Assembly (NCBI GenBank): GCA_902485915.1
Contig: CABTMH010000105.1
Span: 1-19,108 of the forward strand
Direction of reading: 5' to 3'
Length of the DNA stretch: 19,108 bases
From: an uncultured Oribacterium sp.
GTDB taxonomy: Bacteria; Bacillota; Clostridia; Lachnospirales; Lachnospiraceae
Positions 7,089 through 13,427 of this stretch are shown here, piece by piece. Position 1 is the first letter of the stretch. Each line of letters opens with the position of its first letter. The notes under the pieces are model-generated. The model was not told the origin of the DNA and made no database searches. It worked only from the letters and a program-made list of their open reading frames with translations. Position numbers and translations under genes: made by a program.

Positions 7089-8754
7089 ATTTCTTCTTCA
7101 CCATACAGCGTTTCTTGAAGAAAGAGATGCCATAGCACAGGATTTCATCGTAGTCGTCCTCGTATTCCTTCGCGTACATCCTCTCATCGATCTGCTGCAG
7201 AGCGGCGTCGCACGCACGCTCGAGCTGGTTGAGGGACTTCGTGTATTTCGCTTCGAAAATCGCGACCCGGGCGTGGATGCCGTCGTGCACGACCACGTCG
7301 CTGCGACCCTCGCCATGTTCCTTATTCGAGTCGACCATATAGCCGACGCCGGTGAAAATGCCGGCGAGGAATGCATGGTAGAAATCCTCGCGGTAATCAT
7401 GATAGCTGATGGTCCGACGGAGCAGCGCATTCATCTCCTTCGTGATGGCCACACTGTCGCCCTGCCACACGGCGTCGAACAGCGCTGTCCGGTTCCATGT
7501 TTTCGCGCTGTCATCGAACCAGCACATGACCGTCGTTTCGAAGATGTCACGAATCTCTGCATTCGGGATCATCAGGGCAATGCTCCCCTTCGGAACCTCC
7601 CCCTCGATGTCTTCGGCACGTGCGACCGTCAGATAACCGCTGAGGTACAGCAGACTCCAGAGATTATCCTCCGATGAATGGATGAGGTCATAGGTCAGGT
7701 TCTCATCCACACGCTGAACGATGACGCCGCCAGCCATCAGGGTCTCCAGCTTCTGCGTGATGTCGCTGCCGGCATCGTCGATGAAGGAACGGATGATCGC
7801 GTTATCACTGGTATTTTTCCAGTAGCTCACCGGCTCCGCCTGCGGGTCCCGCTGCAGCTCCAGCATATAGTTCATCACATCCCACGGGCAATACACATCC
7901 GAATCCCCGAAGTGGTAGCCATCGTACCAGCTCTTCACGCGATCTGCCCGGTCGGAGACATTGGCATCCTCCAGGATACGGTCGACTTCCTCCTGCAGGA
8001 AGCCGAAGTACTCGCCCAGACGGGCGTGCAGGATGGAATCAGAAACGAAGTTGTTCGTGCCGGTGAATATGCTCTCCTTCGCGATCTTCAGGCAGCCGGT
8101 AATGATGGCGAACTGAAGGGACGCGTTATCCTTCACGGCGCGCATGAGGCCCTTCATGACATCGAGCATCTCCTGATAGTAGCCGTTCGTGTTCGCCTTG
8201 GCGACCGGAACATCATACTCATCCATGAGCAGAATGACCTTCCGTCCATAATGCTTATGCAGCACCTGCGTCAGGAACTCGATCGAACGCAACACGTCCG
8301 TCCGATCAGCTTCACGGTTCATAAGCCTTCGATAGAGCTGCTTCTCCGGCTCGCTCATCGATACGCCGTCCAGAACATACGCATGCTCCTGATATAGAAG
8401 CGAGATTTCATACAGAAGCTGACCATACGCATCCTGGAAGTTCAGTCCCTCCACCTGACGAAGCGTGATGAAGACCGTCGGATACCGGTTCATCCATGCA
8501 TCGCACAGCGCAGGATGTGATGCAATTTCGAGCCCCTTGAACAGCGCCCTATGATCCTTCCGGATGTCGAAGAACGCCTCCAGCATGCTCATCCCCAGGG
8601 TCTTACCGAAACGGCGCGGACGGGTGATGAGCATAACCTCTGCCTTCGTATGCAGTATATCAGCGATCAGGCCAGTCTTATCTACATAGTAATACCCTTC
8701 ACTTCGAAGCTTCTCAAAATTCGAAATCCCTACTGGAAGATTTAAATCGTTCAT
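7087..8754 (-). CDS. AAA-ATPase-like / PD-(D/E)XK nuclease fusion protein
   Basis: This 555-residue protein belongs to the large family pairing an AAA-ATPase-like domain (as in PF09820) with a C-terminal PD-(D/E)XK domain (as in PF08011), often multicopy in gut Clostridia and Bacteroidetes. Its cellular function is unproven; roles in DNA handling or mobile-element biology are proposed. Visible are the N-terminal motif GISNFEKLRSEGYYYVDKT, the P-loop RPRRFGKT (45-52), Walker B VILLMDEYD, a sensor-like FAIITGCLKIAKESIFTG, and a C-terminal nuclease core with GRSD (D486), FEAK (E501, K503) and QQID (520-523). The ATG at 8754 has AAGGAGAGG seven bases upstream; the open frame continues to 9144, but that part is shadow coding over the divergent gene and promoter. 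All expected residues are present, so it appears intact. Confidence 0.92.
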   Translation of the reverse strand: MNDLNLPVGISNFEKLRSEGYYYVDKTGLIADILHTKAEVMLITRPRRFGKTLGMSMLEAFFDIRKDHRALFKGLEIASHPALCDAWMNRYPTVFITLRQVEGLNFQDAYGQLLYEISLLYQEHAYVLDGVSMSEPEKQLYRRLMNREADRTDVLRSIEFLTQVLHKHYGRKVILLMDEYDVPVAKANTNGYYQEMLDVMKGLMRAVKDNASLQFAIITGCLKIAKESIFTGTNNFVSDSILHARLGEYFGFLQEEVDRILEDANVSDRADRVKSWYDGYHFGDSDVYCPWDVMNYMLELQRDPQAEPVSYWKNTSDNAIIRSFIDDAGSDITQKLETLMAGGVIVQRVDENLTYDLIHSSEDNLWSLLYLSGYLTVARAEDIEGEVPKGSIALMIPNAEIRDIFETTVMCWFDDSAKTWNRTALFDAVWQGDSVAITKEMNALLRRTISYHDYREDFYHAFLAGIFTGVGYMVDSNKEHGEGRSDVVVHDGIHARVAIFEAKYTKSLNQLERACDAALQQIDERMYAKEYEDDYDEILCYGISFFKKRCMVKKK

Positions 8755-8776
8755 AGCATCCTCTCCTTCCAAATAT

Positions 8777-8805
8777 ATTGTACGGTAGTTTTCCGGCACG
8801 TTCAA
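8777..8805 (-). promoter_or_regulatory. Promoter for the AAA/PDDEXK gene
   Basis: On the minus strand TTGAAC (complement of 8800-8805) and TACAAT (complement of 8777-8782) are separated by exactly 17 bases, placing the start only about 15 bases before the ribosome site. The -35 lies within a 16-bp sequence (8794-8809) that recurs almost exactly at 9654-9669. Confidence 0.6.
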
Positions 8806-8809
8806 GCAA
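8794..8809. repeat. CGGCACGTTCARGCAA direct repeat, copy 1
   Basis: CGGCACGTTCAAGCAA overlaps the -35 of the AAA/PDDEXK promoter. Copy 2, CGGCACGTTCAGGCAA, is at 9654-9669 (15 of 16 identical); both are followed by three bases and CTTC. The two bracket the inhibitor-like gene. Confidence 0.55.
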
Positions 8810-8836
8810 GGGCTTCTCTCATGCGCAAAAAATAAG

Positions 8837-8882
8837 TATAATCTTTGTGACCCATCCTTCTCTTCTTCGGTGATTAAGGATG
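8837..8882 (+). promoter_or_regulatory. Promoter -10 and leader hairpin for the inhibitor-like gene
   Basis: TATAAT (8837-8842) is a perfect -10; the hexamer 17 bases upstream (TTCTCT) is a weak -35. In the predicted leader CATCCTT (8853-8859) and AAGGATG (8876-8882) form a seven-base stem that could stabilise the 5' end or be bound by a regulator. The promoter faces away from the AAA/PDDEXK promoter at 8777-8805. Confidence 0.4.
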
Positions 8883-8930
8883 TAAGGAACAAAAAGGATA
8901 TCCGATTCAAAAACGAAAGGAAATAAAACC

Positions 8931-9563
8931 ATGAGAAAGAATATGATGAACAGCAGCATGAAGAGCATCCTCCTCGCGGGGATCCTGATCGCGACGGTCG
9001 CGACGACGGCATGTGCGGGGGTGAAGGCACAGGGCGTGACACCGAAGACCACCGAGGCGGAAACCAGCGGTCCATCCGTGCCGACCGCGGACATGAATCA
9101 GGAAGCGGCGAAGCCGGAGGCCAGTATGGAGTTCGATGACGCATACACCAGCGGTGATGCGTCGGATCTTCAGATCAACTACTATGATACCGAGGAGGCG
9201 GGTGGGATCATGACACTCGAAGCAGCGAACCACTGGGCACGTTTCGATTTTTTCTCGAATCCGACCATCGGCGAGGACTGGAGCTACACCATGGATAACA
9301 ACATCCTCGATGTCGAGAAAACCTACACGGCGAAGGATCCGTCCGATACCATGAATATCAACGATGGCACCACCCGTTTCGTGCTCACCCCGAACGCGCT
9401 CGGCACCGTGACCATCACCTTCAACTACGGTAAGGCCGGCGCGGAGCCGGATGACACCATGATCTACACCTTCCAGGTCGATGAGGATCTCCGCATCACC
9501 CTCGTGAAGGCCGAGAACCCGCACGGCGATAAGAGCATGATCGTGCGCCCGGTCGTGAAGTGA
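8931..9563 (+). CDS. Secreted chagasin-like (I42) protease inhibitor-like protein
   Basis: The 210-residue product starts at an ATG with GAAAGGAAA upstream. Residues 1-28 are a signal sequence ending ATTAC-A; C28 may be lipidated, but Thr at the -3 position is unusual for a lipobox, so cleavage by signal peptidase I is possible. Residues 29-90 are a Thr/Glu/Ala-rich linker. Residues ~95-192 resemble the chagasin/I42 inhibitor fold: SNPTIGEDW (109-117) matches the NPTTGxxW loop that enters a cysteine-protease active site, followed by the GTTRFVL strand and TITFNYG. The third loop's RPW motif is not evident (GKAGAEPDD instead). Inhibitory function is inferred and may be altered. It is monocistronic, with its own promoter and terminator. 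Confidence 0.6.
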   Translation: MRKNMMNSSMKSILLAGILIATVATTACAGVKAQGVTPKTTEAETSGPSVPTADMNQEAAKPEASMEFDDAYTSGDASDLQINYYDTEEAGGIMTLEAANHWARFDFFSNPTIGEDWSYTMDNNILDVEKTYTAKDPSDTMNINDGTTRFVLTPNALGTVTITFNYGKAGAEPDDTMIYTFQVDEDLRITLVKAENPHGDKSMIVRPVVK

Positions 9564-9567
9564 TCAA

Positions 9568-9612
9568 AAAGGCGATGACTCTTCCAACTGAGTCATCGCC
9601 TTTCGATTTTTT
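9568..9612. terminator. Bidirectional intrinsic terminator between inhibitor-like gene and hicB
   Basis: AAAGGCGATGACTC (9568-9581) pairs with GAGTCATCGCCTTT (9590-9603) around the loop TTCCAACT. It is followed by CGATTTTTT on plus and by TTTTT on minus, so it can end both the inhibitor-like and the hicAB transcripts. Its loop and 3' arm recur at 10353-10378. Confidence 0.93.
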
Positions 9613-9653
9613 ACTTTTATCATGTGCTCATATAGAATAGATGTTTACGTTAA

Positions 9654-9669
9654 CGGCACGTTCAGGCAA
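9654..9669. repeat. CGGCACGTTCARGCAA direct repeat, copy 2
   Basis: CGGCACGTTCAGGCAA lies just past the hicB stop. It matches the -35 region of the AAA/PDDEXK promoter (8794-8809) at 15 of 16 positions. Here no convincing -10 stands at the right distance, so it is likely a remnant or an independent repeat. Confidence 0.5.
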
Positions 9670-9679
9670 TAACTTCCAC

Positions 9680-10033
9680 TCAGCCATATACGGCGCCTTT
9701 CTCTGCAAGTTTTTCCTGAATGGCTTCAGAGACAAACTGATTCATCGTCACGCCTTCTTTTGCAGCCTCCAGTGCGGCACAGCGATGCATTTCCGGTTTT
9801 ATCCGCACATTAAAAACTCCCCGAAACTCCTTCTCTGGCTTCTTCCCACACTGTTCACAATAATCAAGATAGTTATCGATACTGTTATGAAACGACTCCA
9901 CCAGTTCACTAACAGATGTTCCATGAAAATAGAGTGAATCCGTTATACCCAGAACTTCTCCGACAAAAATCTGATCTGTGTAATCAAAGTCAACTTTAGC
10001 ATGATAGCCCTTGTATTCCATTAAAGAATTCAT
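9680..10033 (-). CDS. hicB: HicB family antitoxin
   Basis: HicB neutralises the HicA mRNA interferase and represses its own operon. The 117-residue product has the partial RNase-H-like HicB fold first (YKGYHAKVDFDYTDQIFVGEVLGI, with the family's GTSVSELVESFHNSIDNYL segment at 38-55). A ribbon-helix-helix DNA-binding domain follows (FNVRIKPEMHRCAALEAAKE, then VTMNQFVSEAIQEKL). The start at 10033 overlaps the hicA stop as ATGA, with GGGGAGGTGG just upstream, so the two are translationally coupled. The gene is noticeably AT-richer than the flanking genes, consistent with acquisition of the cassette. Confidence 0.9.
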   Translation of the reverse strand: MNSLMEYKGYHAKVDFDYTDQIFVGEVLGITDSLYFHGTSVSELVESFHNSIDNYLDYCEQCGKKPEKEFRGVFNVRIKPEMHRCAALEAAKEGVTMNQFVSEAIQEKLAEKGAVYG

Positions 10034-10293
10034 TTTTCCACCTCCCCGATTTCTGTCAAAAACTTGATGACAGCTTTAATCTGATATTTATAAAGTTCGT
10101 TTCCAGGATGAGGCCCGTCAAACTGCAAAATACGATTTGATGTTTCGTGTAAATACCCTATTCCCGATCCTCGTCCACCAGAGAACTTCGAACAGCCGCA
10201 TCTTTTCATCAGCGCATCTAAATCTCGAGTTGTAAAATTACTTGGCATCGGTTTCGAAAGTAATTTCTGTAATAATTCATCCTTCTTCGGCAT
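10030..10293 (-). CDS. hicA: HicA family toxin (mRNA interferase)
   Basis: HicA is a small double-stranded-RNA-binding-fold toxin that cleaves mRNA and tmRNA. The 87-residue product starts at an ATG right after GGAGGAGG and has the family features FTTRDLDALMKRCGC, a GGRGSGIGYLHE segment and HPGNELYKYQIKAVIKFL near the end. In many HicA proteins the catalytic His directly follows Gly-Ser (GSH); here GSG is present and the nearest His is at 49, as in the subgroup where that position varies. The toxin may still be active, with His49 or another residue, or may be weakened. Order hicA-hicB is canonical. Confidence 0.85.
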   Translation of the reverse strand: MPKKDELLQKLLSKPMPSNFTTRDLDALMKRCGCSKFSGGRGSGIGYLHETSNRILQFDGPHPGNELYKYQIKAVIKFLTEIGEVEK

Positions 10294-10306
10294 ATCCTCC
10301 TCCGCT

Positions 10307-10352
10307 GTAACTAATATGTAGTTACATTATCAGAGCCTGGATATTCTGTCAA
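10307..10352 (-). promoter_or_regulatory. hicAB promoter and palindromic operator
   Basis: On the minus strand TTGACA (complement of 10347-10352) and TAATGT (complement of 10324-10329) are 17 bases apart. A perfect palindrome, GTAACTA-N5-TAGTTAC (10307-10325), overlaps the -10 edge and the predicted transcription start. This is where the ribbon-helix-helix domain of HicB would be expected to bind for autorepression. The promoter is immediately adjacent to the partial terminator copy at 10353. Confidence 0.75.
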
Positions 10353-10378
10353 CTTCCATTTTGAGTCATCGCTTTTTT
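10353..10378. repeat. Partial copy of the terminator at 9568-9603
   Basis: CTTCCATTTTGAGTCATCGC followed by TTTTTT resembles the loop, 3' arm and U-tract of the terminator ending the inhibitor-like gene (CTTCCAACTGAGTCATCGC at 9581-9599). The 5' arm is missing, so it cannot form the hairpin on its own. The two copies bracket the hicAB cassette as direct repeats. Confidence 0.6.
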
Positions 10379-10395
10379 GTCGTTTCACAGCGTTG

Positions 10396-10456
10396 CTGTT
10401 CACTCGTCAACCGGCCCTTCTCCGGCTCCCTGCCTGATCAGTACACGTGTGAACAG
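10396..10456. repeat. Inverted repeat element, CTGTTCACTCGT-headed copy 2
   Basis: CTGTTCAC (10396-10403) pairs perfectly with GTGAACAG (10449-10456), enclosing a second small stem built on CCGG repeats. It lies just past the stop of the VWA gene and may act in 3'-end formation, though no U-tract follows. It shares CTGTTCACTCGT at one end and GAACAG at the other with the hairpin at 2916-2980. Confidence 0.5.
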
Positions 10457-10461
10457 TTACT

Positions 10462-12357
10462 TCACAGTTCTTCGACGGCCTTCGTGAAGATCTCGCCGGC
10501 GGCGCGGGCGAGCTGGGCAATGTCGTGGATCCGGACCTGATGATGGCCATACATGAGGCTGAGGTTCTCGAGGTTTTCTGTGCGTCCCAGGAAGAGTCCG
10601 TATACGAGGATGCCCTGTGCGCGCATCTCGGCGATGGCGTCGGCGGCGTCATCGACAGCCGGTCGACCTTCGTATGCGCTGCCGAGCGGGTACTTCTCAC
10701 AGGCAGAAAGGCGCGTCGAGTCATCCGGGCTCGCATCGGTCAGGACGATCAGGATGTGTTTTCGGCTATCAGCGCTCCCGCCGACAGTGCAGTTTCGTCT
10801 GCTTTTATGCAGAAGTTCATCCGCGGCGAGGCGCAGGCCGAGGCCGTCGCGATTCCAGCCGGCGGCATAGAAATGAAAGAGATGCGCGCAGTCCCGTTCG
10901 GAGAAGTCCTTCATTTTCTCGAGGACGGTGTAGCCGCGGAGCGAGCGGAAATTCCAGACGGCGGCCGGCACGTGGCAGTTTTTCAGCGCTTCCGCGAGAA
11001 TCCAGGCCTCAGCCGCGAGCTGCTCCTGCATCTGCATGCGGGAGGCGCTGGCGTCGAGCAGCAGGGTCACATCGAGTGGCATCTCCCGCTCCGGGCGCTG
11101 CTTTTCGAAGACATCCGAGTCATGCACGATCGGCATGCGCCAGGCACGCACCGGATCGAGACGCCCCATCGGAGAATGCACCGCGACGTTCTCCCGAAGA
11201 TCCGACAGCGTGAGCTCGAGGCGCGCCGAAAGGCGCCGCACGAGCGATCGCGCAAGCTCCCCCTCCGACTCGAAGAAGCGCCGGTTCGCGAGCTCCTGCC
11301 GCGCACTATCCTGCCGTACCTTCGCCGTTTCGGAGTCGAAGAAGCCGCCTCGCGGCGCTGTCGCATCTGTCCGTGGCTCTGTACCCGAAGCTGCTCCTGC
11401 CCTGTCTTCTGCACGGTGCGTCACCGTCTGTATGTCGTTCTTTCGATCCCACGCCTTCTCACGCGCGCTCATCCGTCCTGCCGAAGAGCCGCCGAAAAAT
11501 ATCCCATCCGTCACATATACATGGCAGCCGCGGTGCCCGCCGACACAGAGCCGCGCGTCGAGCAGCCGCAGCTCCTCGTCCGTATACAGCGAGCGTCCGA
11601 AGCAGGCCGTGATGTACGCGCGCTCCCCCGCCGCCCCTGCGCCGCCGTGTTTGGCATCCGACGCCACCTGCGTGGAGGCAGAGGCATTGGCCGGGCACGA
11701 GTTTTTCATCATCAGTGTATCGGTGTGCTGGTGCTCGGTCCTGAAAACGTGCTGCAGGATCCAGGCCTCCACCCCGTTCAGGGCAATGTGCACGGGCTTC
11801 ACTTCAGCCTCTCCGCGGTAGGCGAAGAAGCGCGTGAGGATCGCGCGAAGGGTGGCCGCCACCTCATCTGCACGGAGAGTCGGGTCGAGCTCGAGGGCAG
11901 CAGCGAGGGCCCTGCGATCAGGCGCGTACACCCGCGTTTTCCGGCCGAGCACGCGGCTCCAGCGGATTGTCTGCTGGTCGAGGAGGCGCTTGTTTTCGGC
12001 CATCCACTGCTGACGGTTGAGATGATGAAGGCGCGCGAAATACGCCTCGGCATGCTGCGTGCGAAGCGCCTCAAGTGCGGGCCGGGACGGCAGCTCACGC
12101 GCATAGACGTAGGACTCGATGCCGAGCCAGAGGGTGTCACTGAGGATCGCCGCGCGTCGGCTCTCCGACACCTCCTCGAGCAGCGCCTCCGTCGGGCGAC
12201 CGAGCCACTTATGTGTGAGCCCGATGACGAGGTTCATGTAGAGATCCGCCCGCCCATCTTCCATAAACGACAGAAAATCCGGCGTGAAGGCATAGTCTCC
12301 CGCTGCCGTCCACACTAGATTTTCTGCTCGTTTCCGCTCGTCCTCTGCTCCAGCCAT
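10462..12357 (-). CDS. VWA/MIDAS domain protein (CoxE/NorD-like), MoxR partner
   Basis: The 631-residue cytoplasmic protein has an all-helical N-terminal part (1-210), a low-complexity central linker (~215-345) and a C-terminal VWA domain (~425-631). The MIDAS is visible as DASAS (435-439), WNRDGLGLR (501-509) and VLTDASPDD (538-546), the arrangement of NorD/CoxE-type proteins that work with a MoxR ATPase to insert metals or remodel protein complexes. The ATG at 12357 has GAGGT five bases upstream; a TTG at 12372 is in frame but less likely. The MoxR stop is eight bases before this start, so the pair is tightly coupled. The linker carries a copy of the dispersed motif, read as PANASA (222-227). 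The client complex is not encoded nearby. Confidence 0.85.
   Translation of the reverse strand: MAGAEDERKRAENLVWTAAGDYAFTPDFLSFMEDGRADLYMNLVIGLTHKWLGRPTEALLEEVSESRRAAILSDTLWLGIESYVYARELPSRPALEALRTQHAEAYFARLHHLNRQQWMAENKRLLDQQTIRWSRVLGRKTRVYAPDRRALAAALELDPTLRADEVAATLRAILTRFFAYRGEAEVKPVHIALNGVEAWILQHVFRTEHQHTDTLMMKNSCPANASASTQVASDAKHGGAGAAGERAYITACFGRSLYTDEELRLLDARLCVGGHRGCHVYVTDGIFFGGSSAGRMSAREKAWDRKNDIQTVTHRAEDRAGAASGTEPRTDATAPRGGFFDSETAKVRQDSARQELANRRFFESEGELARSLVRRLSARLELTLSDLRENVAVHSPMGRLDPVRAWRMPIVHDSDVFEKQRPEREMPLDVTLLLDASASRMQMQEQLAAEAWILAEALKNCHVPAAVWNFRSLRGYTVLEKMKDFSERDCAHLFHFYAAGWNRDGLGLRLAADELLHKSRRNCTVGGSADSRKHILIVLTDASPDDSTRLSACEKYPLGSAYEGRPAVDDAADAIAEMRAQGILVYGLFLGRTENLENLSLMYGHHQVRIHDIAQLARAAGEIFTKAVEEL
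11677..11695 (+). repeat. Dispersed GAAGCATTGGC element, copy 2
   Basis: GGCAGAGGCATTGGCCGGG differs from copy 1 at one of 19 positions. It lies in the linker of the minus-strand VWA gene and is read as Pro-Ala-Asn-Ala-Ser-Ala, the same frame as copy 1. The single change is synonymous in that frame. Confidence 0.7.
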
Positions 12358-12364
12358 ATCTACC

Positions 12365-13294
12365 TCAATCAAAGACTTCTCTTCCGCCGCGGTCCGGGAT
12401 CCGCGCAGTGATCACGTCGCGGATCAGCTGCTGCTCATGCGGGTCAAAGCACTTGTTGACGATGCCCATGTCGAGCGCGGTGCGGATCGAGATCCCGAGC
12501 TGCATGAGGCCGATCGCATCCTGCAGACCACGAAGGTCCACCGCCCGCTCCGAAATCTCCGCGTGCTCCGCCTTCTCACTCAGCTCATAAAAGAGCTTCA
12601 CGAACTGGTCGCGCCAGCTCTTCCGGATCGTCGGGAAGCGCCCCTCGAGCACACGGCAGAGGTTCTCCTCCGAGATGATCGGCATCGCGATCACGAGAAA
12701 ACGTGACGCCAGCGCCTCATTGAGCTCCCGCGTGCCCTCGTAGCCATAGTTCATCGTCGCGATGAAACGTGTCGCCGGATGCAGCGCCAGCCGCTCATAG
12801 CCCGGCACATCGATGGCCCGTCGATGATCCAGCACACTGTGCAGCACCGCCAGCGCCTCGTTCTTCGCCATGTTGATCTCATCGAGGACCGCAAAGCCGC
12901 CGTACCTACCCGCGAGGTAGACCGGTCCCGGCTTGAATACGACCCGACTTCCATCGAAGCTGTCCGCCCCGATCATCGACGCCGCATCCATCCCCACATG
13001 GAAGGACACATCCCATACCGGACGTGCAAACAGCGCCGCCAGATTCTCGCAGAGGATGTTCTTGCCCGTCGCCTTCGGTCCCGACAGCAGCAGATTCTGC
13101 CCGCTCAGAAGCGCCGCGATCGCCGCCTCCCAGATCGCCCGCCCGTAGTACGGACACTCCGGCGTCGGGATTCTCGCCACGACTTCCGGGCCCAGCGGCA
13201 CCTTCTTTTCTTCGCTTACATGGTCCTGAACAAGCTGAAGCAAATGCTCATTCACACCATCACGCTCTAGGAGCTCTATCAAATCAGTCATCAT
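12365..13294 (-). CDS. MoxR family AAA+ ATPase
   Basis: The 309-residue AAA+ protein is the usual partner of VWA proteins in remodelling or metal insertion. Walker A is GPKATGKN (72-79), with Asn where most P-loops have Ser/Thr. Walker B is FAVLDEINMA (134-143, D138/E139), sensor 1 lies in ATMNYGY (N182), and an arginine-finger candidate is in LNEALASRF (R198). MoxR-type features such as the GMDAASMIGADSF insert and the KPGPVY hairpin are present. Start is ATGATG at 13294/13291 with only a weak AGCAGG upstream. The 103 bases before it contain a duplicated copy of the gene junction, including a short frame that ends within the start region, so translation could be coupled to that frame. Confidence 0.9.
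   Translation of the reverse strand: MMTDLIELLERDGVNEHLLQLVQDHVSEEKKVPLGPEVVARIPTPECPYYGRAIWEAAIAALLSGQNLLLSGPKATGKNILCENLAALFARPVWDVSFHVGMDAASMIGADSFDGSRVVFKPGPVYLAGRYGGFAVLDEINMAKNEALAVLHSVLDHRRAIDVPGYERLALHPATRFIATMNYGYEGTRELNEALASRFLVIAMPIISEENLCRVLEGRFPTIRKSWRDQFVKLFYELSEKAEHAEISERAVDLRGLQDAIGLMQLGISIRTALDMGIVNKCFDPHEQQLIRDVITARIPDRGGREVFD
13238..13294 (-). promoter_or_regulatory. MoxR start region with overlap from a short upstream frame
   Basis: A frame starting at an ATG near 13341 encodes MKIDLIELLITSRHIYDD and stops at a TGA that overlaps the second ATG of the MoxR start. This is an arrangement suited to termination-reinitiation, which would compensate for the weak ribosome site. 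The peptide resembles the MoxR N-terminus (MTDLIELLERDG) because of the local duplication, so it may equally be a decayed remnant with no function. Confidence 0.3.
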
Positions 13295-13427
13295 AAATAT
13301 GCCTGCTCGTAATCAGCAGCTCAATCAAATCGATCTTCATATACGCCTGCTCGTAATCAGAGTTGAGAAACACGGGGGCGTCAACCTTCCTAGAAGACTA
13401 CTCGTAATCAAAGTTCAGAAACATGGG
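13269..13427. repeat. Degenerate tandem duplication of the gene junction
   Basis: The stretch 13269-13316 (start of the MoxR gene and just upstream) matches 13315-13360 at about 40 of 46 aligned positions with a two-base gap. The stretch 13350-13376 matches 13401-13427 (last codons of the coiled-coil protein gene) at 24 of 27. The 103-base spacer is therefore a fused copy of the upstream gene's 3' end and the MoxR gene's 5' end. Confidence 0.8.

Noticed and set aside
8755..9144. N-terminal extension of the AAA/PDDEXK gene up to 9144
   Set aside because: It would cover the promoter and the divergent inhibitor-like gene. A strong ribosome site precedes the ATG at 8754, where the family's conserved start lies.
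10525..12318. Long open frame (597 codons) on the plus strand opposite the VWA gene
   Set aside because: The minus-strand frame has clear VWA and MIDAS motifs and tight coupling to MoxR. The plus-strand product is Arg/His-rich with no recognisable domain, as expected from antisense of GC-rich codons.
13269..13427. CRISPR array
   Set aside because: The repeated units are degenerate and derived from flanking coding ends, with no uniform repeat-spacer pattern and no cas genes.
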